Positions 19,681 to 28,349 are shown, counted from the stretch's first letter. The stretch is DNA of 32,572 nt from Rhodococcus sp. IITR03 (GCA_001017865.1 LATQ01000169.1:1-32572), one strand, 5' to 3'. Program-made: numbers and translations. Notes: generated by a model from the sequence alone, not told the origin.

Positions 19681-20647
19681 ATGGAGGTAGTGAACGGTTC
19701 GTCCGGTTCGGGGGATGATGTCGCGGTGTTGTCGTTCGAGTCGACGGTCCCGCGCAGGCATGTCCACCGCCAGGCGGTATCCGAGGTCTTCCTCACCGAT
19801 TGCGTTCGCGGTCCCGGACCGGACCGGTTCGTTCTGGGTGCGCAGTGGCCGCGTCTGCACGGTTTTTATCGCAGCCGGTCCGGTCGTTACGACCCGATGC
19901 TGCTCGCAGAGACGCTGCGGCAATGCGTGATCTATCTGGCACACACCCGGTATCGGGTCTCTCTCGGTCAACGGTTCGTGATGCAGGAGATCGAGATCAG
20001 CGCCGAGTTCGAGCGTCTGGTGATCGGTGCCGGTGCCGCCGAGGTCGCCGTCACTGCGGTGGTATCGGATGTGCGACGTCGTGGCTCGCAGGTCACCGCC
20101 TTGAGCGCCGCACTCGAGTTCGCGATCGCCGGTCGCTGTGTCGGGTCCGGAAGGGGCCGAACCGTGGTTCTCGCGGCCGAGGAGTACGACATCGTTCGTT
20201 GGGGTGAGGGCGGGCCACGTGCGCTCGGGTTCTGTACCGAGGGGGGTGCCGGTCGATCCGGCCGTGATCGGGGTGCCGGTCGTCGGGGATGTGGTGGTGG
20301 GTGCGACGGTACGGCCGGGTCGCTGGCGAGTGCTGCCGGATCTGTCGCATCCGGTGTTGTTCGACCATCCGTCCGATCACCTGCCGGGCATGCTCGTCCT
20401 CGAGGCTGCCCGTCAGGTGGCACGAGCGGAGCTCGGGGACCCGGAGGGGGATCCGGTGTCGATGAGCGTGCAGTTTCACCAATTCGTCGAACTCGACGTT
20501 CCGGCGGAGATGGTGGTCTCGGGACTCGAAGAGGGGAGCGCAGGTGCCCATGTCGTGCTCGAGCAGCGGGGGAGGGCAATGGCTACCGCCACGCTGAGGT
20601 GGGCCGCTCGTGCATCTCGTGTGCCGGGACCGGGATGCGGCGGGTAG
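19681..20647 (+). CDS. gblA: AfsA-type gamma-butyrolactone synthase (one frame break)
   Basis: AfsA/ScbA proteins condense a beta-ketoacyl-ACP with dihydroxyacetone phosphate, the first committed step to gamma-butyrolactone signals. The protein has two hotdog domains. The first reads VHRQAVSEVFLTDCVRGPGP, then FVLGAQWPRLHGFYRS, then DPMLLAETLRQCVIYLAHTR. The second reads DLSHPVLFDHPSDHLPGMLV, then LEAARQVARAEL, then SVQFHQFVELDVPAEM. The two are in different frames; the step near 20220 fits one extra base (or two missing), and one extra base gives 321 residues, close to the usual size. The start ATG 19681 has GAGG about 12 nt upstream. The gene converges on the receptor gene with a 7-nt gap. 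Symbol follows the gblA/gblR/gblE cluster I recall from Rhodococcus jostii. Confidence 0.88.
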
Positions 20648-20654
20648 CGGCGTG

Positions 20655-21311
20655 TCAGACCGGTTGGTGTGTGTTGCTCCAGCGGGCGTGGCGGATCCTG
20701 TCGCTGTCTGGGCGGCAGTCGGAGGTCAGGATGCCGTTGAACAGGAACTGAAGCATCTGGTCGATGCGTTGTTCGAGATCGATGCGCCGATCGAGGACAT
20801 TCGAGACCATCTGGACCCCGGTGAACGCAGAGATGACGAACCGTGCCAGGTCGGGGGGGTCGATTGTGGGGAGGAGGTCGCCCTCGTCGATCGCGGTCTC
20901 GACGAGGTGCCGGCAGGCTTCGATCCAGTCCTGGTACGGTCCCGGTTGGTTCGGTTCGGCGCCGGCGCTGAATTCGAGGGTCAACCGGATGCCGGCGCGG
21001 ACGATCGGATCCTCGACGATCTGCCGTCCCATCTCGTGGCAGAGCATCACGATCTGCTCGAGCGCCGAGGCCTGTGTGGCGGCGATGGCGCCGACTGCGG
21101 CGATGGAGATGGCGTGTTGTTGTTCTACGACGGCGTGTGCGAGTTCGTCCTTCGATTTGAAGTGGAAGTACAGGGCACCTTTGGTGAGCCCACTGCTCGC
21201 GTCGACGATCGCCCCGAGGCTGGCACCGTCGAATCCCAGCCGATCGAACGTAGCGGCCGCTGCTGCCACGATCTGCTGCCGGGTCTCTACTGCCCGAGCT
21301 TGTTTGGCCAC
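20655..21311 (-). CDS. gblR: Gamma-butyrolactone receptor, TetR family (ArpA/ScbR type)
   Basis: The product has 218 residues in an intact frame. The N-terminal helix-turn-helix (TFDRLGFDGASLGAIVDASS, then GLTKGALYFHFKSKDELAHA) carries the TKGALYFHF-SK-ELA-AV wording typical of butyrolactone receptors. The C-terminal pocket includes Trp 129 in PYQDWIEACRHLVE, at the place of the ligand-contacting Trp of ArpA/CprB. Start GTG 21309-21311 has AAAGGA about 9 nt upstream. Without signal, such receptors repress their own gene, the synthase and target genes, and release DNA on ligand binding. It is convergent with the synthase gene and divergent from the epimerase gene, so the 135-nt region to the right is the likely operator. 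Confidence 0.9.
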   Translation of the reverse strand: MAKQARAVETRQQIVAAAAATFDRLGFDGASLGAIVDASSGLTKGALYFHFKSKDELAHAVVEQQHAISIAAVGAIAATQASALEQIVMLCHEMGRQIVEDPIVRAGIRLTLEFSAGAEPNQPGPYQDWIEACRHLVETAIDEGDLLPTIDPPDLARFVISAFTGVQMVSNVLDRRIDLEQRIDQMLQFLFNGILTSDCRPDSDRIRHARWSNTHQPV

Positions 21312-21320
21312 ACCCCGTGT

Positions 21321-21346
21321 CCTTTACTCGATGATCTACCGAAAGG
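21321..21346. promoter_or_regulatory. Candidate receptor-binding dyad between gblR and gblE
   Basis: A 26-nt imperfect dyad with arms ccttt (21321-21325) and aaagg (21342-21346) covers the gblR ribosome site, and an overlapping actcg/cgagt pair sits close by. The length suits a TetR-family receptor site, but it is poorly conserved with respect to known butyrolactone-receptor elements. Its position between divergent genes is the main reason to list it. Confidence 0.3.
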
Positions 21347-21446
21347 CGAGTCGTGGAGCATCTCGCCTCTGCCTCCTCTGAGGCGAACCGTACCACCGGA
21401 CCGGAACGTCATTGCGGACCACGCCTCGGCGCCGTCGACATCCCCG

Positions 21447-22337
21447 TTGCACGTCGCGGTCGTGGGTTCGAGCGGTTTCCTCGGCGGGGCGGTGCTCGAC
21501 GCTCTCCGGAACATGGGGGTGGCATGCACGTCGATAGCGCGCCGTCCGCTCGCATCCTCGAGACCGGCGATGCGGGTGGTGGCGGCAGATCTACTCGATG
21601 TGGAATCGTTGACCGACGCGCTGGCCGGTGTCGACGTGATTGTGCACGCGGCCTCGTATACGGGCTCCGACACAGCCCGATGTGAGGAGGTCAACGCTTT
21701 CGGTACCGAGAATCTGGTGACGGCCGCTGCCCACCACGGTATCGAGCACATCGTGTATCTGAGCACGATCGGCGTCTACGGACCTGGACCGCATCGCAAC
21801 GTCATGGAGGGTGAACTTGCTCCGGCTCCGGTGACTGCGCTGAGCGCCAGCCGGCTGACCGCCGAAAACCATGTACGCCGATATGGCGGTCTGGTGCTGC
21901 GTTCCGGATTCGTGCACGGACCCGGCGACCGGTGGTTCCTACCCGGGTTGGCGCACCTCGTTGCGACTCTCGGGGTATGGATCGACGACGGCGTCGCACG
22001 GCAATCGGTGATTTCGCGCGGGGACGTCGGCAGACTTACCGCCGCGATTGCGGCGCGGCCGCTACACACTGCGTGGCGTGGGGGCATGCGTCATCTCGCT
22101 CATCCGAACGCGGTGACCGTCCGCGAGCTCGTGCACGCCGCCGCCGCAGAAGGACTTCTCACCCCACCGATCGACTCCGTCGACTTCGAAGAGGCACTGC
22201 GGATAGGTCGGAAGCGGGGACTGTCCGCACGTCATATCGATCTGATCGGGCACGATCATCACTACGTCAGCACCCGAGTCTGGGCTGATACTGCACTCGA
22301 TCCCTCGCCGGAGGTCTTGAGTCCCCACTCACCGTAG
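21447..22337 (+). CDS. gblE: NAD-dependent epimerase/reductase of the butyrolactone cluster
   Basis: An extended short-chain dehydrogenase. The N-terminal Rossmann motif is VAVVGSSGFLGGAVLDALRN, followed by VVAADLLDVESLTDALAGVD, then VIVHAASYTGSDTARCEEVN. The catalytic Ser region is IVYLSTIGVYGPG. The usual YxxxK is replaced by SASRLTAE: Tyr is absent where expected, although the Ser (YLST) is kept. At least 296 residues are coded from the TTG at 21447, which has no ribosome site. A GTG at 21353 with AAAGG upstream in another frame (VEHLASASSEANRTTG) may be the true start, with an indel before 21440. Such enzymes accompany AfsA homologues and are thought to reduce or modify the butyrolactone precursor. 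Confidence 0.82.
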   Translation: MHVAVVGSSGFLGGAVLDALRNMGVACTSIARRPLASSRPAMRVVAADLLDVESLTDALAGVDVIVHAASYTGSDTARCEEVNAFGTENLVTAAAHHGIEHIVYLSTIGVYGPGPHRNVMEGELAPAPVTALSASRLTAENHVRRYGGLVLRSGFVHGPGDRWFLPGLAHLVATLGVWIDDGVARQSVISRGDVGRLTAAIAARPLHTAWRGGMRHLAHPNAVTVRELVHAAAAEGLLTPPIDSVDFEEALRIGRKRGLSARHIDLIGHDHHYVSTRVWADTALDPSPEVLSPHSP

Positions 22338-22565
22338 GGGTGCTCTGGACGTCCCGAAGTGGATGGCGTTCGCCGGGTTCTCCGGGCGTACCGACCGTGC
22401 AGCGGGTATGTATCGGTAAGACGTTCCCTGTGCGCTGGACATGAGGTACTCTCTATTCGGCTGCAATACCGGTCGAATGGTATTGTTTGCCCGGCCTGGC
22501 ATCGATGTGGATGAATATGGGGAGTGTTCGAACGCATCGGCGGGTGATGTGCATCGAGTTGCTGA
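22338..22565. other. Intergenic stretch after the butyrolactone cluster
   Basis: No gene or clear signal is supported in this stretch. Short open frames on both strands lack ribosome sites. Confidence 0.35.
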
Positions 22566-22615
22566 CAGGCCGGTGATGGTGAGAGTTACGAGGGGTGCTC
22601 ACCATCACCGGCCTG
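22566..22615 (-). terminator. Strong 18-bp hairpin
   Basis: The arms at 22566-22583 (beginning caggccggtgatgg) and 22598-22615 are perfectly complementary over 18 bp, with a 14-nt loop. A minus-strand frame ends with a TAA in the loop. It is the longest perfect stem noticed in the window and probably terminates transcription from the minus-strand lipoprotein region. Confidence 0.7.
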
Positions 22616-22990
22616 CGAGGTTCCGTCGGCATACGGCGCCGACGGACCTTCGTCCACGCGCTGGGGGGGAGAGCGCGCGAACTGTGCCTCCGTCAGGGAG
22701 CACGGGGGCACTGCACAGACTATTCGAGACCTCAACCGTGTGCACGACCAACCCCTCCGGGTACACGAAGTTGTCGAAGTAGGGGCCAGGGTGGTGCTGT
22801 ATCGGTCATCGGTGGTGTCGACCGTTGGGTCGGTGAGCTGCTGTGACACGCTGCCGTCGGCGTCGGCGAGAAAGATCGGTCACCATCCGTCGTCGACGGT
22901 CGCTTTCACCGATGTCGGCTCGCGTGTAGCGGGGCGCACCGTGTCGCGGTGGGGTCCGATCCTGGAAGTTTCTCCTACAGAGTCGTCCTG
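22598..22990 (-). other. Possible degraded ORF downstream of the lipoprotein
   Basis: Two minus frames give protein-like text: FLADADGSVSQQLTDPTVDT (about 22875-22800) and then, one base over, YFDNFVYPEGLVVHTVEVSN and SLCSAPVLPDGGTVRAL. A TGA interrupts the region upstream at about 22881 (after ATVDDGW). The composition suggests a small exported protein once encoded here or a frame-broken one; no family is recognised and no start was found. Confidence 0.3.
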
Positions 22991-23563
22991 TTACGAAATG
23001 ACGACCGGCCCAGTGGTTCCTGTCACTGTCCACCGTCCGTCGACATGATCGAGGACGTAGGTGAGGCCGAGTCCGCAGTCCCTGCCGCACCACAGTCCGG
23101 CGCCGACGTGAACCGTTCCGTCGTCCTGCCGTCCGAGGGGGGACAGTCCGACCAGGACGCCGTCGTTGTCGACCCCGGTCAAGCCCTGCCGTGCGGGCTC
23201 CGTATGCAGCTGAGGGTCTGCGACGAACTCGACGGGCGGCAGATCGGCGGCTCGTGCGGTGATCTCGTTCTTCAGATCGGTGTCGAACTGCGGTCCATCG
23301 GCGGCGATGGACATTTCCGAGCTGCGTGATGCGGGACCGTCGACGATGTAGATGTACCCGACGGGAGTCGGTGCTTTCGCGAAGGGGTTGTCCACGAGGA
23401 TGAGATGGTGCAGGGCAGCCGAATAGATCTGTGATTGTTCGCTCGGTACAGGCGTGCTCGTGGCCGTGTCGAGCGGGTCGGTGCCGGCTCCGGTGTCCGT
23501 GCTCGAGCAGCCGGTCAGGGCGGCAGCAAGGACCAGCGCGGAGGTCACCGTTCGGATGCTCAC
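22991..23563 (-). CDS. Putative lipoprotein of unknown function
   Basis: The product has 190 residues from GTG 23561-23563. The signal peptide VSIRTVTSALVLAAALTGCS has a good lipobox (LTGC, Cys 19), so the mature protein is probably lipid-anchored outside the membrane, followed by a Ser/Thr/Asp-rich linker. The body contains HHLILVDNPFAKAPTPVGYI, then YIVDGPASRSSEMSIA, and ends with a pair of cysteines in LWCGRDCGLGLTYVLDHVDG and the natural-looking end RWTVTGTTGPVVIS. An upstream in-frame GTG at 23611 would add 16 residues that look unlike a signal peptide. No family is recognised. The gene is followed by a frame-broken region and a strong hairpin. Confidence 0.72.
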   Translation of the reverse strand: MSIRTVTSALVLAAALTGCSSTDTGAGTDPLDTATSTPVPSEQSQIYSAALHHLILVDNPFAKAPTPVGYIYIVDGPASRSSEMSIAADGPQFDTDLKNEITARAADLPPVEFVADPQLHTEPARQGLTGVDNDGVLVGLSPLGRQDDGTVHVGAGLWCGRDCGLGLTYVLDHVDGRWTVTGTTGPVVIS

Positions 23564-23668
23564 GGTTCGGATGGTACCGATAGCGATGATGTCTTCGTCC
23601 TGCGTCTGCACTGGTCGAACAACCTGGTGTTCGTGGTCGGCAGAGTGCCTCGTCTTTGTGGACCGTGG

Positions 23669-24469
23669 TTACGGTAATTGTGCCATGCGAGCCAAAGCGA
23701 CTGTTGCTGCTCGTAATTCGTCGGCCGAATCGAGTGGCGACAGATAACCGGCGCGCGTCATGGCTCGACCGCGCGGCGTGGTGACATCGAGGTCCAGGCC
23801 GTAGCGGTCGGCTCTGACACAGGTTGCTGCTGTGGCATCCGGGAATCCGCCGAGCTTCCGGGCCATTGCCAGCAACGAATCGGCGTGATCGTCGTTGAGA
23901 TGCGCGATCGCACGAGCGGCCGACGGGGTAACCGGATCCGGCAGCGCTTCGGCGTAGTCCTCGGCGGTGGCCGAATCCATCCGCCCGTACCCCCCGACCC
24001 AGCGCACGCGCTGCACCCGCAGAATCCAGAGCGAGAAGTCGCTGAAATCGATGTACACGCGTGCCGCGGGGACAGCGGCCAAGTGCGCTTCCCGTGCCGC
24101 GGCCAACTCCTCGCCCTCGGGCCGCTCGACGTATCCCGCGAGGGTGATGCGGGTGCTGGCGAGCGGGTCGGACTGCGGGGCAGGAGCTACGATCGCGATG
24201 CTCGCGCGTGGATCGCGCGCAAGATTACGGCCGTGCTCTGCCATGTGCGACACGCATAACACCGGAGAGCCTCCGACCAGTCCGTACGTCACGAAGGAAG
24301 CCCAGGGGTCTCCGTCCTTGGTGAGGGTCGCGAGAGTGCCGGTGTTCGTCGACGCTGCGACCGTCCGTGCTTCTTCGGCGGCAGAGGGTCGTGTCGCGTT
24401 CACGATCTCTGTCAGTGGCGGCGGCACCGTGGGGGCGTCGCCGGGGTTTCCATGATCCGAGTTCGTCAT
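23669..24469 (-). CDS. PNPOx-like (HugZ-type) flavin/heme protein with DUF2470 domain
   Basis: The product has 266 residues in an intact frame. The first domain is a split-barrel pyridoxamine-5'-phosphate-oxidase-like fold: TGTLATLTKDGDPWASFVTY, then GLVGGSPVLCVSHMAEHGRN, then STRITLAGYVERPEG and ARVYIDFSDFSLWILRVQRV. The C-terminal DUF2470 domain reads AIAHLNDDHADSLLAMARKL, with the His residues typical of HugZ-like heme-handling proteins. Members reduce F420- or flavin-linked substrates or help degrade heme; which applies here is not clear. The start ATG 24467-24469 (MTNSDHGN) has no good ribosome site; an upstream start at 24508 would add 13 residues. It is divergent from the cyclase gene, with 191 nt between. 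Confidence 0.82.
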   Translation of the reverse strand: MTNSDHGNPGDAPTVPPPLTEIVNATRPSAAEEARTVAASTNTGTLATLTKDGDPWASFVTYGLVGGSPVLCVSHMAEHGRNLARDPRASIAIVAPAPQSDPLASTRITLAGYVERPEGEELAAAREAHLAAVPAARVYIDFSDFSLWILRVQRVRWVGGYGRMDSATAEDYAEALPDPVTPSAARAIAHLNDDHADSLLAMARKLGGFPDATAATCVRADRYGLDLDVTTPRGRAMTRAGYLSPLDSADELRAATVALARMAQLP

Positions 24470-24660
24470 TGACGAGACGGTACCGGGTGGCATTCTCGAC
24501 GTTCGCATGTTGAGGTCCGTTGTGTCCCGATCCGAGCGGCGCGAAGCATCCGCATCATGTCACCTTCTGCCTTGCCCGGTGCCGACAATCACCGCTACAG
24601 TCCTCGCGAGCTTGCCTTGGATCGAATTCGGGTGGCTCGGGTACCTGCGACAATTTCCGA

Positions 24661-25830
24661 GTGCAGATTCCCACCGTCGAACCGCTGGTGTCCCGGCTGA
24701 CCCGTGTACTTTCGCGTCCCCGTCGTGTGCGTGCGTTCGCTCGGGCCGGACTGTTGGACGGCTTGACGGGGGCAGCCAGACGTTCCCGGATCGCGGTCCT
24801 GCACCAACTTGTCGATCATGGAGTGAGCATGACCGAGTTGGGTCGGGCGACCAGCGCCGGTCAATTGGCCTATCTGGTGTTCGATGATGCGTTGGCGCCG
24901 CGCGGGGAGATGTACACCTTGGAACAGATTGCGCAGCAGACCGGCGTTCGGTCGGCCGATGTGGAGCGATGGTTTCGGTCGATGGGTCGGGGTGTGTCCA
25001 CGACGGAGGCGGCAGATTACAGTGAAGATGATCTGCGTCTGGCGCGGTTGTTGACGGAGTACCGTGCGCTCGGGAGTGACGATGCCACCTTGTTTGCGTT
25101 TGCTCGGGTGGTCGGCAGAAATGCCTCGATGTTCGCAGATGTCAGCAGGCCGTTTCTGGAGAAGCAGTTGGAGGTGTATCGGGAGCGGCCCGAGGCTGCT
25201 CTGACGCTTGCTCAGGACCTGAGGCAGTTCGCTGCCGTTCAGTCCCGCCTGCTCAGTCAGGCTGTGACGACGCGGCTTCGTCAGCATCTCAGCCATCAGG
25301 TCCGTATCAGCGGGACCGATCGCCCTTCGCCGGACGTCTACGACGTGGCCGTGTGTTTCGCGGATCTCGTCGGATTCACCCCGTTGGGTGAACAGCTCTC
25401 GCCGACCGAGCTCGGAGGCTTGGCCGACCGGTTGGACAGTCTTACCACCGATCTGGTGGAGGAACCGGTTCGGTTCGTGAAAACGATCGGTGACGCGGTC
25501 ATGTTGATCTCGCCCGATCCGACCGCGCTCGCTCGGGCGGCTGTGCGACTTGTGGATTCCGCTCGGCACCAGGGACTTCCGCCGCTTCATGTCGGCATCG
25601 CATGGGGTGCGGTAGTGCACAGTGCGGGTGACTGGGTGGGGCAATCATTGAATCGCGCCAGCAGGATCGTTGCGGTTGCGGAGCCACTGGAGATACTGGC
25701 CGACAGCGAGACGATGAGTCGTCTGGATGCATCCCTCTTGGAGGTCGATTTCGCGGGGTCGTACCAGCTGAAGGGGTTCAGCGGTGAGCAGGAGCTCTAC
25801 CGTGTGCGATCTGCGACGAACGAACGTTGA
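24661..25830 (+). CDS. Class III adenylate/guanylate cyclase (Rv1264-like)
   Basis: The product has 389 residues. The C-terminal catalytic domain (from about residue 225) has the first metal Asp in VCFADLVGFTPLGEQ, the second metal Asp and a specificity Lys in VRFVKTIGDAVMLI, and the transition-state Asn/Arg pair in WVGQSLNRASRIV. The N-terminal 220 residues are helical (TLEQIAQQTGVRSADVERWF, then LFAFARVVGRNASMF) and resemble the autoinhibitory domain of pH-sensing mycobacterial cyclases such as Rv1264. It likely makes cAMP in the cytoplasm. Start GTG 24661 has no ribosome site, but GACAAT at 24649-24654 ends 6 nt before it, as for a leaderless message; the later ATG near 24830 would delete part of the regulatory domain. 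The frame is intact. Confidence 0.88.
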   Translation: MQIPTVEPLVSRLTRVLSRPRRVRAFARAGLLDGLTGAARRSRIAVLHQLVDHGVSMTELGRATSAGQLAYLVFDDALAPRGEMYTLEQIAQQTGVRSADVERWFRSMGRGVSTTEAADYSEDDLRLARLLTEYRALGSDDATLFAFARVVGRNASMFADVSRPFLEKQLEVYRERPEAALTLAQDLRQFAAVQSRLLSQAVTTRLRQHLSHQVRISGTDRPSPDVYDVAVCFADLVGFTPLGEQLSPTELGGLADRLDSLTTDLVEEPVRFVKTIGDAVMLISPDPTALARAAVRLVDSARHQGLPPLHVGIAWGAVVHSAGDWVGQSLNRASRIVAVAEPLEILADSETMSRLDASLLEVDFAGSYQLKGFSGEQELYRVRSATNER

Positions 25831-25851
25831 CGAGATCGACGATCGATCTCG
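25831..25851 (+). terminator. Hairpin directly after the cyclase stop
   Basis: A perfect 8-bp stem, cgagatcg/cgatctcg (25831-25838 and 25844-25851), with a 5-nt loop starts at the base after the TGA. It probably serves as the terminator between the convergent cyclase and MHYT genes. Confidence 0.55.
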
Positions 25852-26063
25852 GCAAGAAATAAGTGCGAGAGTATATTTCGGCAACGCGCGGGGTGGGCGT
25901 CACCGACTCGCCGATTTTCTGGCGATCCGTCGTCGACAGTGCACGAGGTCGCCTGTTCATCGGTGACCTCGCCGGCGTCGAGACCCTTGTCGACCGCTAC
26001 GGTCCTCTCGACGGTGTCTACTACGGACAGGGTTGTCCTTCGGTCCTGCTGCCGCGGGTCGCT

Positions 26064-26993
26064 CTAGTGGCGATCCTCGGAGTACGAGGGCGTGCTGCGC
26101 ATCCGCGGTGGCGCGGTGGGGAAGCGGTAGTGCCACCCGCCGCCCTTGACGAACACCGGCCTCTCCGTCGAGATGTCTCCACGACGTAGCGGGGTCACCG
26201 TGACGATCGGTCACCCACTGCTCGACCGCCTCATCGAGGTGCGCTTCGCCAGCTCGTGAGGCGAACACCAACAGAATCAACGGTGCGCTGAGCACGAGCG
26301 TGCCAACGGCGAAGGCAGCGAGCAGCAGCGTCATGATCGGCACACCGTCAGGAACCGGTGCTTCCGTGGACATGTCGACGTGCAGACCGGCCATGCCGGT
26401 GTAATGCAACGCTGCCACGGCACCGCCCATGATCACCGCTCCCAGCACGCGCGTGGCAAGCCGTGCAGCTCTGCGGGCCAGCCACAATGCAGCTGTGGAA
26501 GCGCCGATGCCGATGAGTATCGAGACCATGACGAAGAGCGAATCATGGGTGAGTGTGCCACTGATCCGGATCGCGGCCATACCGCTGTAGTGCATCAGAC
26601 TGACCGCCAGTCCCATCACTACTCCGCCTACGGACAATGCGATTGCACGTCCGAGGGGGCCCGCCGACAAGGCCCGAATATCGATGAGCCACAACCCGAA
26701 CAAAGTTGCAGCTACTGCCACTGCCGCGGACAGCGCCGTCAATACGGGATCGTAACGGATCAACGAACCGGGCACTGAGAAGCCCATCATGGCAATGAAA
26801 TGCGTAATCCAGATACCGACGCCTCCGAGGGACAACGCACCCAACAACAACCACGCCCACCGAGCGTCCGTGAGGGACGGGTGTGGGCCTGCCGGACGCA
26901 GGACAGCCCGACATAGGACCCGGCAATCGATGTCCCGTAGGAGACGAAGAGCACCCACAGACCCAAATCGAAATGATGTATTTCGTGCGTCAT
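26064..26993 (-). CDS. MHYT-domain integral membrane sensor protein (two frame breaks)
   Basis: MHYT domains are seven-helix membrane sensors with repeated Met-His-Tyr-Thr motifs, proposed to bind metal and sense a gas or redox state. Start ATG 26991-26993 (MTHEIHHFDLGLWVLFVSYG) has AAGGA about 5 nt upstream. The three motif copies read GIWITHFIAMMGF, SLMHYSGMAAI and ALHYTGMAGL, with long hydrophobic helices between. The frame steps near 26880 (one-base deletion) and again near 26190, where the C-terminus continues as VTVTPLRRGDISTERPVFVK and ends PSYSEDRH at TAG 26064-26066. No GGDEF, EAL or kinase domain is attached; the tail is a short cytoplasmic segment of about 60 residues. It converges on the cyclase gene. 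Confidence 0.82.
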
Positions 26994-27348
26994 CGTTTTC
27001 CTTGCATACGGCACGCCCGAGCACTCGCGCTCGGCAGCGGCGTGCCCCACCGTATCGACGCGTGCTGCTCTTTCGGACCCCCCGAGGAGCAGCATCGAGA
27101 GCGTATCCGAACATTTCAGCCGACTTCCCGGCATCTGTGGTCGACGCCCGCGAGCCACGGGAGAAGACGCCGCCGGATGAATCGGCCGAAATCCCCGGCG
27201 TTTCGCGGCCGGCCTGATGGCATGAGGTTGTCGGACGAGGGCTTTTCCACTCGAAACCCCGTCGGGGTGCGGAGTGCATCGTGGGTTGCCGTCCGGCTCG
27301 CTACTGTTACGCCCCTGTCGGTACCTGTGTTTCGATTTCACCCCCTGA
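26994..27348. other. Intergenic stretch
   Basis: This stretch lies upstream of the MHYT gene (minus) and before the LGFP fragment (plus). It should contain divergent promoters, but I see no clear boxes. No coding is supported. Confidence 0.35.
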
Positions 27349-27456
27349 TTCATTCTGTCGGCGCGACGGCGATGCCGAACTCTTTCGTCGACGGAGGTAT
27401 GTATCCGCGACGGCGGACGGTTCACGGTAGGAACGCTGGTACGCCCCGGAGAATGG

Positions 27457-27834
27457 GTGCACCGACTACATCTGAAGTGGGGAGCCCTGCCGACGGGGCG
27501 GATCGACGGAGACGCCATCAAGGTGACTGCGCCGAGAACGAAGGCGGGCGGTAGCGTCGAGTGGGATCACCCGTGGCAGACACCGGTCAGGGAACGTCCG
27601 CCGCTGACGAGTGCTCGGGTATCGGTGGTTCGTCGGTGGTGTGGTCATCCAGAAGACCGGTCATCCTCCGTACATCGTGTGGGGGAAATTCGCAACAAGT
27701 GGAACGAGCTCGGCGGTAGCCAGGGCGCATTGGGCTACCCGGTCAGTGATGAGATCGACGTCGACGGGGTGAAGGTGAGTACGTTCGAGCGCGGCTCGAT
27801 CTATTTCGAAGACGGTGTCGTGAGCGTCCGCTGA
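27457..27834 (+). CDS. LGFP-repeat protein fragment
   Basis: The last 50 or so residues match one LGFP repeat: GEIRNKWNELGGSQGALGYP, then VSDEIDVDGVKVSTFERGSI, then YFEDGVVSVR. LGFP repeats occur in exported mycolyl-transferase-type and cell-wall-associated proteins of mycolate actinomycetes and are thought to hold the protein to the wall. The first 70 residues (LKWGALPTGRIDGDAIKV, then SVEWDHPWQTPV) are not recognised. The frame is open back to a stop at 27346-27348 but has no good start or signal peptide, so the gene is probably 5'-truncated or frame-broken. GTG 27457 is only the first start-type codon in the frame. Confidence 0.5.
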   Translation: MHRLHLKWGALPTGRIDGDAIKVTAPRTKAGGSVEWDHPWQTPVRERPPLTSARVSVVRRWCGHPEDRSSSVHRVGEIRNKWNELGGSQGALGYPVSDEIDVDGVKVSTFERGSIYFEDGVVSVR

Positions 27835-28103
27835 TCGGCATCGGCGTTCCCGACTATCGTTCGGGGCGAACGAGTGCATGCTGTCGTCGTTCTCCAACCG
27901 AAATCCGCAGCAGCGGAATCCGACTCCGCGAGCATGTCGGCTCTCTGATCGCCGGCTGCACGTCACCTCGTACGAATCGGCTTCGTCGAGTCGCTACCTG
28001 TATAGGGATCGGGAAAGACTTTCGGTCATCGCCGTGCAACCCGTGTGGGGCGTGTTCCGCGTTCACCCCCACTCGGCGGCCCACTGTCCTTGCGCGGCGG
28101 TGG
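27835..28103. other. Intergenic stretch
   Basis: Open frames here look like shadows, and no signal was identified. The GC content dips around 27995-28020 without a clear promoter. Confidence 0.3.
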
Positions 28104-28316
28104 CTACCTCGGGCCTGAGGACGCTTCGAAGGACTGAACCGGGTATGCCACGCCGGCGCCGAGTACCCGGATGCCGACGCGGTCGCCCGGATCGAGAGTG
28201 GTGACACCGAAGCGGCGCATGGTGACCCGTTCGGGGACTGCACCACCGGGGGCGTCGAGGCGGATGCCGATGAGCATTTCCGATCCGAGATACTCGACGT
28301 CGACGACGGCTCGCAA
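28104..28316 (-). pseudogene. TOBE-like domain fragment of an ABC transporter ATPase
   Basis: The 70-residue frame reads LRAVVDVEYLGSEMLIGIRL, then PERVTMRRFGVTTLDPGDRV, then GIRVLGAGVAYPVQSF. This matches the C-terminal TOBE/MalK-type tail of sugar or polyamine ABC ATPases in pattern (VEYLGSE, then GDRV-I-V). No ATPase domain precedes it: upstream only a short RKDLKTV piece in another frame could belong, and then the SnoaL-like gene begins. I read it as a leftover tail. Confidence 0.4.
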
Positions 28317-28349
28317 CCGTCTTCAGGTCCTTGCGGAGGGAGCAGGCGA

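Noticed and set aside
10228..22479. A 16-nt identity (caataccggtcgaatg) at 10228-10243 and 22464-22479
   Set aside because: One copy is inside the flavoenzyme coding region, and a 16-nt match in a window of this size is within chance.
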